DNA of 6,755 nucleotides. Source: an uncultured Halioglobus sp. (lineage in GTDB: Bacteria; Pseudomonadota; Gammaproteobacteria; Pseudomonadales; Halieaceae). The position numbers and the translations under genes were made by a program. The stretch covers positions 1 through 6,755 of the forward strand of contig CAJQQW010000306.1 of the NCBI GenBank assembly GCA_905480565.1, in the 5' to 3' direction. Positions 1-6,491 of the stretch are shown piece after piece. The notes below the pieces were generated by a model. That model had not been told where the DNA came from. It made no database searches and was given only the letters and a program-made list of their open reading frames with translations. The stretch's first letter is position 1, and each line of letters opens with the position of its first letter.

Positions 1-1498
1 GTTTCGCAAGCGGCGTTTCTACTGCTTCGAGTGTTAAAATGCGGGAGCACATCATCGGCGTCAGGGTTAGCGCAATAAAACCTGAAATGAGCACTGCCCC
101 AGCAAGGCTGAAAGCAAACTCAGTAAATAGTGAGCCTGTAAGCCCTCCCATAAAACCAATAGGCGCATAAACCGCAGCCAGAGTTATCGTCATAGAAATG
201 ACCGGTATCGCAATTTCCTTGGCGCTGACGATCGCAGCCTGCAAAGCGTCCATGCCTTCTTCCAGGTGCCGCGAGGTATTTTCGACTACGACAATTGCAT
301 CATCCACCACAAGTGATATGGCTAGCACCATGGCGAGAAGAGTGAGAAGATTGATGCTGAAACCTAACGCAAGCATCATAAAAAGCGACCCTATCAGTGA
401 CAGAGGAATGGTCACCACCGGAATGAGCACCGCTCTGGGGCTCCCCAGAAAGCTGAAGACCACTAAAATAACAATGACAATTGCCTCCATCAGCGTGCGA
501 GTTACCTCATCGATTGAGGTGCTGATGTAGATCGTGGAGTCGTAGTCCATGGACACCGTCATGCCGCCCGGCACAGACTCCTGAATTTGTTTGAGAACGG
601 CGTAGACACCCTTGATCACCTGCAGGGGATTGGAATCTGCGGTGTTTGAAATAGATACGATAATTGCTGGGGTGCCATTAGCTGCGACTGATTCATCGTA
701 GGAGCTGGCGCCCAGCTCTACTGTGCCGACATCACTAATTCTGACTACGCGATCATCGTCACTGAACAATACGATAGATCCGAACTCTTCAGCAGTTTTC
801 AAGTCCGTCATGGCCTTGATATCGACTTCAATGAACTTGCCTTTGAACTTACCGGAGGAGCTCACACTGTTCTGGTCCGCAATAGCCTCTCGAACCTGCT
901 TGGCATCGACTGAGAATGCCGCCATTCGCGCAGGATCAAGCCATATCCTCATGGCAAAGTCTTTTTCTCCCAGAATATCGACGCTATTTACGCCAGCGAC
1001 GGTGGAAAACAAGGGAACCGCGACACGGCTGATGTAGTCAGAGATTTGCTGATTTTCGAGTCGATCCGACTTGAATGAGATATAGCCAATCGGTGGGGAG
1101 GACGATGATTTGGTAATGCTTGGGTCCTGTGTGCCGGTGGGTAAACGGTACGATACCTGCTGTACGAGAGATAACACTTCCGCGAGTGCGGAATCTGTCG
1201 GATAGTTGATCTTTAAATACAGCGTAATGATTGAAACGCCCATGTTGTTTTGCGCATACATGTAATCAATGCCCTCAGCTTGAGCAACTTGCTGCTGAAT
1301 GGGCTGGGTCACGTAGCCTTCGACATCACTTGCGCTGGCGCCAGGATAAATTGTCTTAATCGTGATTACCCCGGTCTCCATCTCGGGGTACTGCCTGACT
1401 TGAAGATCAAAAAATGCTTTCACCCCAAGTACCAGCAGCACCAGGCTGAGTACTGTCGCGAGCACCGGTTTACGAATGAATATTTCAGTAAAGTGCAT
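1..1498 (-). CDS. RND multidrug efflux pump, inner-membrane permease (HAE-1/AcrB-like), C-terminal half beyond window
   Basis: Proton-driven transporter of the hydrophobe/amphiphile efflux (HAE-1) family. It would form the trimeric inner-membrane part of a tripartite pump with the adaptor encoded just upstream and a TolC-like channel. The frame is open for 499 codons from ATG 1498 to the window edge; family members are about 1,020-1,050 residues, so roughly half is visible. It starts MHFTEIFIRKPVLATVL, the usual first membrane helix, followed by periplasmic porter sequence with typical blocks (YPGASASDVE near 50-60, ILGEKDFAMRIWLDP near 175-190). Transmembrane helices 2 to 6 follow from about residue 338. 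Helix 4 carries LVVDDAIVVVEN, with D399 and D400 matching the AcrB proton-relay pair D407/D408. LTPMMCSR at 479-486 marks the end of helix 6. A GGGG Shine-Dalgarno (1507-1510), inside the end of the adaptor gene, precedes the ATG by 8 nt. The substrate cannot be told from sequence. Confidence 0.96.
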   Translation of the reverse strand, partial: MHFTEIFIRKPVLATVLSLVLLVLGVKAFFDLQVRQYPEMETGVITIKTIYPGASASDVEGYVTQPIQQQVAQAEGIDYMYAQNNMGVSIITLYLKINYPTDSALAEVLSLVQQVSYRLPTGTQDPSITKSSSSPPIGYISFKSDRLENQQISDYISRVAVPLFSTVAGVNSVDILGEKDFAMRIWLDPARMAAFSVDAKQVREAIADQNSVSSSGKFKGKFIEVDIKAMTDLKTAEEFGSIVLFSDDDRVVRISDVGTVELGASSYDESVAANGTPAIIVSISNTADSNPLQVIKGVYAVLKQIQESVPGGMTVSMDYDSTIYISTSIDEVTRTLMEAIVIVILVVFSFLGSPRAVLIPVVTIPLSLIGSLFMMLALGFSINLLTLLAMVLAISLVVDDAIVVVENTSRHLEEGMDALQAAIVSAKEIAIPVISMTITLAAVYAPIGFMGGLTGSLFTEFAFSLAGAVLISGFIALTLTPMMCSRILTLEAVETPLAK

Positions 1499-1500
1499 TG

Positions 1501-2634
1501 TTACTGCCCCGTTACTGCGTTTTGATCCAGTTTCACCGAGTTGTTGATGGTGATGATGGTCTTCTTGCTTAGCTGTTGTTGATTGGAGGAGATAATCTGA
1601 TCGCCGGCCGAAATGCCCTTTGTAATCGCCACTTTGGAATTCTGTTTGTCAAAAACATCGACATAGTGCTGTGCAACGGTATATTCCTTCGTTTTACTGC
1701 TGCCGCTGCTTTCTTTGACCGGATCCGAAACGACAAACACGCTATCGCCATACAGCGAATAAGTAATAGCTACATCTGGCAGCGCGAATACCTTGGTCAC
1801 CTCTTTAGTATCTACGGTTACGTTTACATACATGCCTGGGCTCAGCTTTTCATCGGGATCCTGTATCTGCGCTCTTACGTCAACATTGCGAGAGTTGGGG
1901 TCCACCTGTGCGCTGATAGCGACCAGAATTGCGCTGTAGTCTTTGTCGGGCCTTGCTTCGCTGCCTACAGAGGCTTTCAAGCCATTTTGAAGCAAAGGCA
2001 GGTAGGATTCCGGTAGGCTAAAATCCACGAAAAGGACGCTGGTATCCTGCAGGTTGACTAGCGTCGTGCCGGGTTGGACGTAGTCCCCCAAATTCACTTC
2101 ACGTATGCTTAGTCGACCGCTAAAGGGCGCCTTGATGGCGAGGTAGTCGATCTTTGTTTTGGTTGCGTGCGCGGCTGCCTGATCTGAGACTAGTTCGGCC
2201 TGAACTCGATCTAGGGTGGCCTTTGCCGCACTGTTTTCCGTTACCAGCTTGGCATATCTGTCAGCGTTCAGTTGTGAGAGCCTGACCTTGGCCTCGTCAC
2301 TTTGCAACTCATCTTGCTCCAGCTGGTCGTCCAGCTGGACCAGGAGATCGCCTGCCTGAACGAGGTCGCCCGATCGGAAATGTATTGATCGAACTTGCCC
2401 CGCGATCTGAGGTGTCACATTAACCCCTTCGCTGGCGATGATCTGCCCGAAAGCACTAATGCGTGTTGTCCACTCAGACTGGGTCGCTTTGAGGGTCGTC
2501 ACAGCAACGGTAGGCGGCCTATAAGCGGCGAGCTTCTCTTTGGTAAGGTACCCCTTGAGTAGATCATAGCCGAATACGATAAAGAGGATGGCGGCAACAC
2601 CGCCTGCTGTAACTAATTTCATTCGTCTGTTCAC
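1501..2634 (-). CDS. RND efflux pump periplasmic adaptor subunit (membrane fusion protein)
   Basis: AcrA/MexA-type adaptor that would bridge the inner-membrane RND pump to an outer-membrane channel. I choose GTG 2634 (377 residues) because a GAGAG Shine-Dalgarno (2643-2647) lies 8 nt upstream; ATG 2622 is the alternative, and a TTG at 2667 is less likely. From the GTG, residues about 7-26 are a hydrophobic anchor with no lipobox Cys, so the protein is probably tethered by an uncleaved helix and not by lipid. Then come the first lipoyl half (about 72-102), an alpha-helical hairpin (103-160), the second lipoyl half with KAPFSGRLSIREVNLGDYV (about 168-186), a beta-barrel (199-279) containing SRNVDVRA and LSPGMYVNV, and a membrane-proximal end. 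A polar Ser/Lys-rich stretch near 307-317 is probably a loop. It is the first gene of the pump operon; the permease ATG follows the stop after 2 nt. The length is normal for the family. Confidence 0.95.
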   Translation of the reverse strand: MNRRMKLVTAGGVAAILFIVFGYDLLKGYLTKEKLAAYRPPTVAVTTLKATQSEWTTRISAFGQIIASEGVNVTPQIAGQVRSIHFRSGDLVQAGDLLVQLDDQLEQDELQSDEAKVRLSQLNADRYAKLVTENSAAKATLDRVQAELVSDQAAAHATKTKIDYLAIKAPFSGRLSIREVNLGDYVQPGTTLVNLQDTSVLFVDFSLPESYLPLLQNGLKASVGSEARPDKDYSAILVAISAQVDPNSRNVDVRAQIQDPDEKLSPGMYVNVTVDTKEVTKVFALPDVAITYSLYGDSVFVVSDPVKESSGSSKTKEYTVAQHYVDVFDKQNSKVAITKGISAGDQIISSNQQQLSKKTIITINNSVKLDQNAVTGQ

Positions 2635-2673
2635 GTGAGGTTCTCTCAGGATTTGGGCTTTCAGCAAGCAACG

Positions 2674-2697
2674 CTACATTGGTGCTTTCCATTGTAG
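2674..2697. promoter_or_regulatory. 24-bp palindrome, candidate repressor operator
   Basis: An interrupted inverted repeat: the left arm CTACATTGG (2674-2682) pairs with the right arm CCATTGTAG (2689-2697) at eight of nine positions around a 6-bp centre. It covers the best -10 element of the efflux operon and its likely transcription start. Size and position are those expected of an operator for a TetR/AcrR-type dimer, a common arrangement at RND pump promoters. No regulator gene is in the window, so the protein that binds it, if any, is unknown. A hairpin in the DNA or RNA is another possibility. Confidence 0.45.
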
Positions 2698-2720
2698 ACC
2701 GAATTTGACGTTAGCGGGAA
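2691..2720 (-). promoter_or_regulatory. Possible sigma-70 promoter of the efflux operon
   Basis: On the minus strand, TACAAT (2696-2691) matches the -10 consensus at five of six bases. TTCCCG (2720-2715) is a poor -35 at 18-bp spacing, with three of six bases matching. The start of transcription would fall near 2684, about 50 nt before the GTG of the adaptor gene. The -10 lies inside the 24-bp palindrome described separately, which suits a repressible promoter. This is prediction by eye only. Confidence 0.35.
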
Positions 2721-2754
2721 CCACTAGGTGGGGTTGTTCGTCTGTTATTTCGAT

Positions 2755-2778
2755 TTGCTGGCTGGTATTCTCCGGCAA
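2755..2778. promoter_or_regulatory. Weak inverted repeat upstream of the dUTPase gene, over a possible extended -10
   Basis: TTGCTGG (2755-2761) and CCGGCAA (2772-2778) pair at six of seven positions around a 10-bp centre. The centre holds TGGTATTCT, which could serve as an extended -10 (TGn plus TATTCT, 2766-2771) for the plus-strand dUTPase operon. No convincing -35 is seen. It may be chance; it is recorded because nothing else in this intergenic stretch looks like the plus-strand promoter. Confidence 0.2.
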
Positions 2779-2809
2779 CATTGATGCAGAGTCGAAGCGG
2801 GGACGTGTT

Positions 2810-3445
2810 GTGAGAAAAGCACTTGAAAATATGCTGGTAATGCAAAATCGAATGAATTCGCGTGTTCATGAGGATTGGCAGGCACAAAATTTTGAGTGGT
2901 ATCGGGCTATCTGGACGGAGTGCGCGGAGCTGATTGAGCATTACGGCTATAAATGGTGGAAGAAACAGGAGGCAGATATGGAGCAAGTGCGCCTCGAAGT
3001 AATCGATATCTGGCATTTCGGCCTCTCAGCGCTGTTCGGCAACGATAAGAGTGTTGAAACGATAGCCCGGGAAATCGAGGCTGAACTTGCGGACTTTCAC
3101 GCATCGGATTTAGGTGTGCGTGAAGCCACAGAGGCCCTTGCTTTGCATTCGCTGGACACTCGCGGATTTTCCCCCTCGCGTTTTTGGCAGTTGATGCAAG
3201 CGTCCGGACTGGATTTCGACGCCTTGCATGCGGCCTATGTTGGAAAAAACGTGCTCAACTTTTTTCGCCAGGACCACGGTTATCAAAACGGTACCTATAC
3301 GAAAATCTGGGGGGGGCGGGAAGACAACGAGCATCTTGCAGAGCTTGTACTGACGCTGGACAAGAATGCTGATGACTTTTCGGAACAGGTCTACGAAGCT
3401 CTGAAGAGGCGCTACCAAGATATCGTGCCTCAGGTAGAGAGCTGA
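2810..3445 (+). CDS. Dimeric (all-alpha) dUTP diphosphatase
   Basis: Hydrolyses dUTP to dUMP and pyrophosphate, keeping uracil out of DNA and supplying dUMP for dTTP synthesis; cytosolic. It belongs to the all-alpha NTP pyrophosphatase superfamily (dUTPase_2, like the Campylobacter and Leishmania enzymes) and is unrelated to the trimeric Dut. Numbered from GTG 2810 (211 residues), the metal-binding signature is complete: E37xxE40 in the helix IWTECAELIEHYG, then E63xxD66 in RLEVIDIWHFGLS. The basic KWWKK block (48-52) and the conserved late motif GTYTKIWGGREDN (161-173) also fit the family. The frame is open upstream to 2705, but the family consensus begins near LENMLVMQNRMNS. GTG 2810 has GGGGA (2799-2803) 6 nt upstream, so I prefer it; ATG 2831 lacks a Shine-Dalgarno. 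An eight-G run (3309-3316) lies within codons 167-170. It is probably co-transcribed with the next gene. Confidence 0.93.
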   Translation: MRKALENMLVMQNRMNSRVHEDWQAQNFEWYRAIWTECAELIEHYGYKWWKKQEADMEQVRLEVIDIWHFGLSALFGNDKSVETIAREIEAELADFHASDLGVREATEALALHSLDTRGFSPSRFWQLMQASGLDFDALHAAYVGKNVLNFFRQDHGYQNGTYTKIWGGREDNEHLAELVLTLDKNADDFSEQVYEALKRRYQDIVPQVES

Positions 3446-3449
3446 TGCG

Positions 3450-4343
3450 ATGACCTCGGTCGAGGAAAAGCTGTCCACTACTGCCCTGGCACGAAAACTG
3501 GAGATACCGGCACAGGAAGTGTTCGGTACTCTCAAGGATTATGGTTGGATTGAGCGCAGGCAAAGTGCCTGGGCATTGACTGCGAAGGGGGAGTATGAAG
3601 GCGGTAGTTACCAAAAAAGCAAGAAATACGGCGCCTATATCGTCTGGCCCCAGAGTCTTTTGCAGCACCCCCTGCTGCTGGCAATCGAGTCAAGTCAGCG
3701 CTTGACCGCGGCTACCCTATGCCGTCACTACTCGCATTTTAACACCCGTCAGATGAATCGAGCGCTTGCTGAGCTGGGTTTACAGAAGCACACCATTATG
3801 GGATGGGAGATTACCGAGCACGGCGGTAAACTCGGCGGCCTGCAGGAGGAAAGTACCTCCACCGGCGGGCTGTATGTGACATGGCCTAACGAGTTAACGG
3901 ATAACCCGGTCGTCCATCGAGAGTTAAATCGACAAGGGGGACAGGTTGACGTAATAGCGGATGAGTCTGACGCTGAGAGAGATCTTTTCGCGGCCCCGGT
4001 CGATCACTTCAGTACCTGCAAGGGTATCGACGGACACATTCTCGCCTCTGCTTTACAAACACAGGTTTGTGATTGGCTATACCTCGCTCAACTGGTCCAT
4101 GCGGTGCAGCGAAATTTGCCAGTAGAAGAGGAGCTATGCGCAGACTTTTATGTGCCGTCAGGCCAGGTTTATATCGATTGCTGGGAGGCAGATGTGCCAG
4201 CAGGGCAGCTGTCAGGAAAGCTGCGGAAGCGTGAGCTCTACCGCGACCTTGAGTTGCGCTCCCTTGAAATTAATGCCGATGATGCCGGTCGGCTGGACGA
4301 GGTGCTGGGGCGCGGGCTGCTATCATTCGGGGTGCGCCACTAA
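3450..4343 (+). CDS. Unrecognised protein: duplicated winged-helix-like N-terminus with nuclease-like (PD-(D/E)XK?) C-terminus
   Basis: I do not recognise a named family; 297 residues, no signal peptide or membrane segment. Residues 8-76 and 85-155 are diverged copies of one unit. Each has a helical start (LSTTALARKL / LTAATLCRHY), a helix ending in GW or GL, a W-x-[LI]-T strand (WALTAKG / WEITEHG), a GG, and a [AL]Y[IV]xWPxxL ending (AYIVWPQSL / LYVTWPNEL). This suggests two winged-helix-like DNA-binding modules. A variable acidic linker (about 157-190) follows. The C-terminal part reads DGHxxxS, DWLYLAQLVHA, DFYVPSGQVYIDCWE and a Lys/Arg helix, then LxxVLxxGLLxFG. From memory this order resembles a PD-(D/E)XK nuclease-like domain: candidate residues are D232, D243 and K257 or K260. 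Q203 stands where I would expect Glu, so activity is doubtful. The ATG lies 4 nt after the dUTPase stop with GAGAG (3437-3441) 8 nt upstream, so the pair is an operon. DNA binding is inference; nuclease activity is speculative. Confidence 0.85.
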   Translation: MTSVEEKLSTTALARKLEIPAQEVFGTLKDYGWIERRQSAWALTAKGEYEGGSYQKSKKYGAYIVWPQSLLQHPLLLAIESSQRLTAATLCRHYSHFNTRQMNRALAELGLQKHTIMGWEITEHGGKLGGLQEESTSTGGLYVTWPNELTDNPVVHRELNRQGGQVDVIADESDAERDLFAAPVDHFSTCKGIDGHILASALQTQVCDWLYLAQLVHAVQRNLPVEEELCADFYVPSGQVYIDCWEADVPAGQLSGKLRKRELYRDLELRSLEINADDAGRLDEVLGRGLLSFGVRH

Positions 4344-4347
4344 TCTT

Positions 4348-5463
4348 TCAGTGTTGTTTTTGTTGCAATAACACACCGCATTCCATGTGGTCCGTGTAGG
4401 GGAACTGATCAAAAAGTGCAAAATGCTCGATGGTATGGGTTTTGTGAAGCGTGTACAGATTTTTCGCCAGCGTATCGGGGTTGCACGAAACGTAGATAAT
4501 ACTTGAGAAATTCTTCGCCATATCAGTGGTCTGTTCGTCCAGGCCCGCTCGCGGCGGATCGAGAAACAGCGTATTCAGATTGTAACTGTCGAGCGGCTGG
4601 GGTAGGGCGGCTAGCCGCCGGAAAGTGCGTACGCCGCGCAGTGCCTCGCTGACCTCTTCTGCGGACATTCTCAACAGTTGCACATTGGAAATATTATTTG
4701 CTTCAACATTGGCCCGCGCGGCGCGAATCGACGTCTTTGAGACCTCTGTCGCTATGACCTGGTGGAAGTGCCGCGATAGCGGAAGGGTAAAGTTGCCGTT
4801 TCCGCAGTATAGCTCGAGCAGGTCTCCATCCAGTGAGCGCGCTCGATCACAGGCCCATTCGATCATGCGGATATTGACCCGACTGTTAGGCTGACTGAAC
4901 GCCTGTTCATATTGGCGATAGCGATATTCCCTGTCATGAATGGAAAACCGCTCCCGCACGAATTCGCGGCCTATAACCAGTTTTTGGCCGCGACTTCGAC
5001 CAATGATGGACAGTTTATCTGAGCCATTGTTTAAATGGCTCGCCAAATGCCTTGCCTCCCGCTCCCAATCGTCATCCAGTTTACGGTGATAGATCAGGCT
5101 CACCAGGATGTCCCCCGTGAGTGAACTGAGAAATTCAACCTGGAAGAGTTTTTTTCTTAAAGGCACGCTTTCCCTCAGCTGCGTCTTTAACGTGGGCATA
5201 AGTGTGCGTATGTCATCCGAGGCGATCGGGAAGGCTTCGATGGCAATCGAACGCTTTGGTTCTCCGGGACGATACATCACATAATCCAGCGCATCGCCAT
5301 CGTGCCACATACGGAATTCAGCCCTTTGCCGAAAACCGAGTGATGCAGATTCAACGATCTGCGGCTCCGGTGGTAGAAAGGGTTTTAGGAGCATGCATAC
5401 TCGAGAAACCTTTTCATCGAGCAAGGCTCGGTAGCGATCTGGCTGGATGTGAGAGAGGGGCAT
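4348..5463 (-). CDS. trmA: tRNA (uracil-5-)-methyltransferase (m5U54)
   Basis: Methylates C5 of U54 in the T-loop of tRNAs using S-adenosylmethionine; in E. coli the same enzyme also acts on tmRNA. It aligns along its length with E. coli TrmA. From ATG 5463 it is 371 residues against 366 in E. coli. Visible features are RAEFRMWHDG near 47-56, LLYHKKLDD-like IYHRKLDDDW (125-134), Q191 in FSQPN, the SAM-binding LLELYCGNGNF (215-225), D302 in FLDPPRAGL, the catalytic nucleophile C327 in YVSCNP, and the general base E361 in HMECGVLL. These correspond to Q190, D299, C324 and E358 of the E. coli enzyme. ATG 5463 overlaps the ybiB stop as TGATG, pointing to translational coupling. The frame extends to a TTG at 5496, but that adds 11 residues with no counterpart in E. 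coli TrmA. Last gene of the tusE-ybiB-trmA cluster. Confidence 0.97.
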   Translation of the reverse strand: MPLSHIQPDRYRALLDEKVSRVCMLLKPFLPPEPQIVESASLGFRQRAEFRMWHDGDALDYVMYRPGEPKRSIAIEAFPIASDDIRTLMPTLKTQLRESVPLRKKLFQVEFLSSLTGDILVSLIYHRKLDDDWEREARHLASHLNNGSDKLSIIGRSRGQKLVIGREFVRERFSIHDREYRYRQYEQAFSQPNSRVNIRMIEWACDRARSLDGDLLELYCGNGNFTLPLSRHFHQVIATEVSKTSIRAARANVEANNISNVQLLRMSAEEVSEALRGVRTFRRLAALPQPLDSYNLNTLFLDPPRAGLDEQTTDMAKNFSSIIYVSCNPDTLAKNLYTLHKTHTIEHFALFDQFPYTDHMECGVLLQQKQH

Positions 5464-6479
5464 CAGCCCAGCTGGTTCCGATTGCGCTCCTGCCAAAGCT
5501 TTTCTGCCTCGGCTCTGGCGGCTTTCTCAGTGAGTTCGGGGTTGCAAGCAAGTAGGGCCGCAGCGGCTGTCATCAGTGTGGCTTGCAGACCATAGTCATC
5601 CAGCATGTGATCGCGCCAAAGCGCTAATACAGGTTCACAGGCAGGCGCAGTTACACTGCTTACTCTGGCAGGTATAGTGCGAGAAAAACGCACTTCTTCA
5701 GACTGTCCATCGTGTAAGAGAAGCAGGCGGGTATCAGCGTGAGGTTTCACTTCTACCTCGCCGCTCTCACCCTTTAACACAATGGCTCTGGGTTGCCCTA
5801 ACAGCTTGTCAGCCTCCTGATGCAGTTGAGCGTAAGCAGGATGAAAAACGCTCTGCACACTCGCGTTAGCGCCTAGCGGGTTGACCATGCGGGCCAGCGT
5901 ATTCACTGGGGAACGCAGGCCCAGCAGATGCCGTAATTGCATCAGGTCCTCTAGTGGCGCGCAGAACTCGTTCAGAGGCAAGTAGCTCAGATGATAAGCA
6001 TCGAGATGAGCGCGAACCTCTGTCCAATTGCTTGCAATGGGTAGGCCCATCTCCCTCATGGCTACCTCGGTGTATAGCCGTTCCGGCGTATGGCCCATGC
6101 TACCGTGCACGAAAACACGGTAGCCTGCCTGCGCCAGCAGCAGCATGGACAAAATATACCAGGGGTTCTGATGTTTCTTGCCAGCGTAAGTCGACCAATC
6201 CAAATCTGCTGTAGTATCTCCGGGACTCTCCATATGCATCCGACAGGCATCGACAAAGCCGGCGAGTTCTTCCGGTGATTCTTCTTTTACACGGAGTAGC
6301 ATCAAAAAGGCACCGGTTTGCAAAGGTTCCGTTTTGCCTTCTAGCAACATCCCAAAAGCTGTTCGTGCTTCCTCTCGCGTCAGGGAACGGGTGCCAGTCC
6401 TGCCTTTGCCAAGAATGCGGATATATGCCGCGAAGGTGTGCTCCTGGCGCGAGGCGGCGGATGTCTGGGTAACTTTCAA
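5463..6479 (-). CDS. ybiB: YbiB/TrpD2-type glycosyltransferase-fold nucleic-acid-binding protein
   Basis: A member of the TrpD2 branch of the anthranilate phosphoribosyltransferase fold. E. coli YbiB binds DNA and RNA and has no TrpD activity; the cellular role is not settled. The 338-residue product (E. coli, 320) has the N-terminal helical domain (about 16-85, including GKGRTGTRSLTREEA) and then the alpha/beta domain. The PRPP-binding GTGGD of true TrpD is absent: the equivalent place reads YAGKK (98-102), so it should not be annotated as a tryptophan biosynthesis enzyme. Family hallmarks present are FVHG (123-126), LPLNEFCAPLE (167-177), RSPVNTLARMVNPLGA (189-204) and KGESGEVEVKP (236-246). 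The start is TTG 6479, supported by GAGGG (6487-6491) 7 nt upstream; this site overlaps the tusE stop codon. The stop overlaps the trmA ATG by one base. Confidence 0.92.
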   Translation of the reverse strand: MKVTQTSAASRQEHTFAAYIRILGKGRTGTRSLTREEARTAFGMLLEGKTEPLQTGAFLMLLRVKEESPEELAGFVDACRMHMESPGDTTADLDWSTYAGKKHQNPWYILSMLLLAQAGYRVFVHGSMGHTPERLYTEVAMREMGLPIASNWTEVRAHLDAYHLSYLPLNEFCAPLEDLMQLRHLLGLRSPVNTLARMVNPLGANASVQSVFHPAYAQLHQEADKLLGQPRAIVLKGESGEVEVKPHADTRLLLLHDGQSEEVRFSRTIPARVSSVTAPACEPVLALWRDHMLDDYGLQATLMTAAAALLACNPELTEKAARAEAEKLWQERNRNQLG

Positions 6480-6486
6480 TAGATCG

Positions 6487-6491
6487 CCCTC
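6487..6491 (-). promoter_or_regulatory. Ribosome binding site that decides a TTG start (ybiB)
   Basis: GAGGG on the minus strand, 7 nt before TTG 6479. Its first two bases are the last two of the tusE stop TGA (6492-6490), so translation of ybiB probably depends on ribosomes finishing tusE. Confidence 0.6.

Noticed and set aside
1576..2016. Plus-strand open frame of 146 codons
   Set aside because: It lies wholly antisense to the adaptor gene, and its translation has no domain-like features; a shadow of a well-supported coding frame.
2640..2810. LexA (SOS) box near the dUTPase or efflux promoters
   Set aside because: No CTG-N10-CAG arrangement with the usual AT-rich centre was found in the intergenic region.
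3110..3668. Two overlapping minus-strand open frames (141 and 137 codons)
   Set aside because: Antisense to the dUTPase and the following gene, low-quality compositions, and no Shine-Dalgarno seen; shadows.
4350..4375. GTGTT...AACAC hairpin as a terminator between the convergent genes
   Set aside because: Only five AT-rich base pairs, inside the trmA coding end, and no T run after it in either direction.
5464..5496. N-terminal extension of trmA from a TTG at 5496
   Set aside because: It would add 11 residues with no E. coli counterpart and overlap ybiB; ATG 5463 gives the normal length.
5463..6479. Annotation as anthranilate phosphoribosyltransferase (TrpD)
   Set aside because: The PRPP-binding GTGGD motif is missing and the sequence follows YbiB/TrpD2 along its length.
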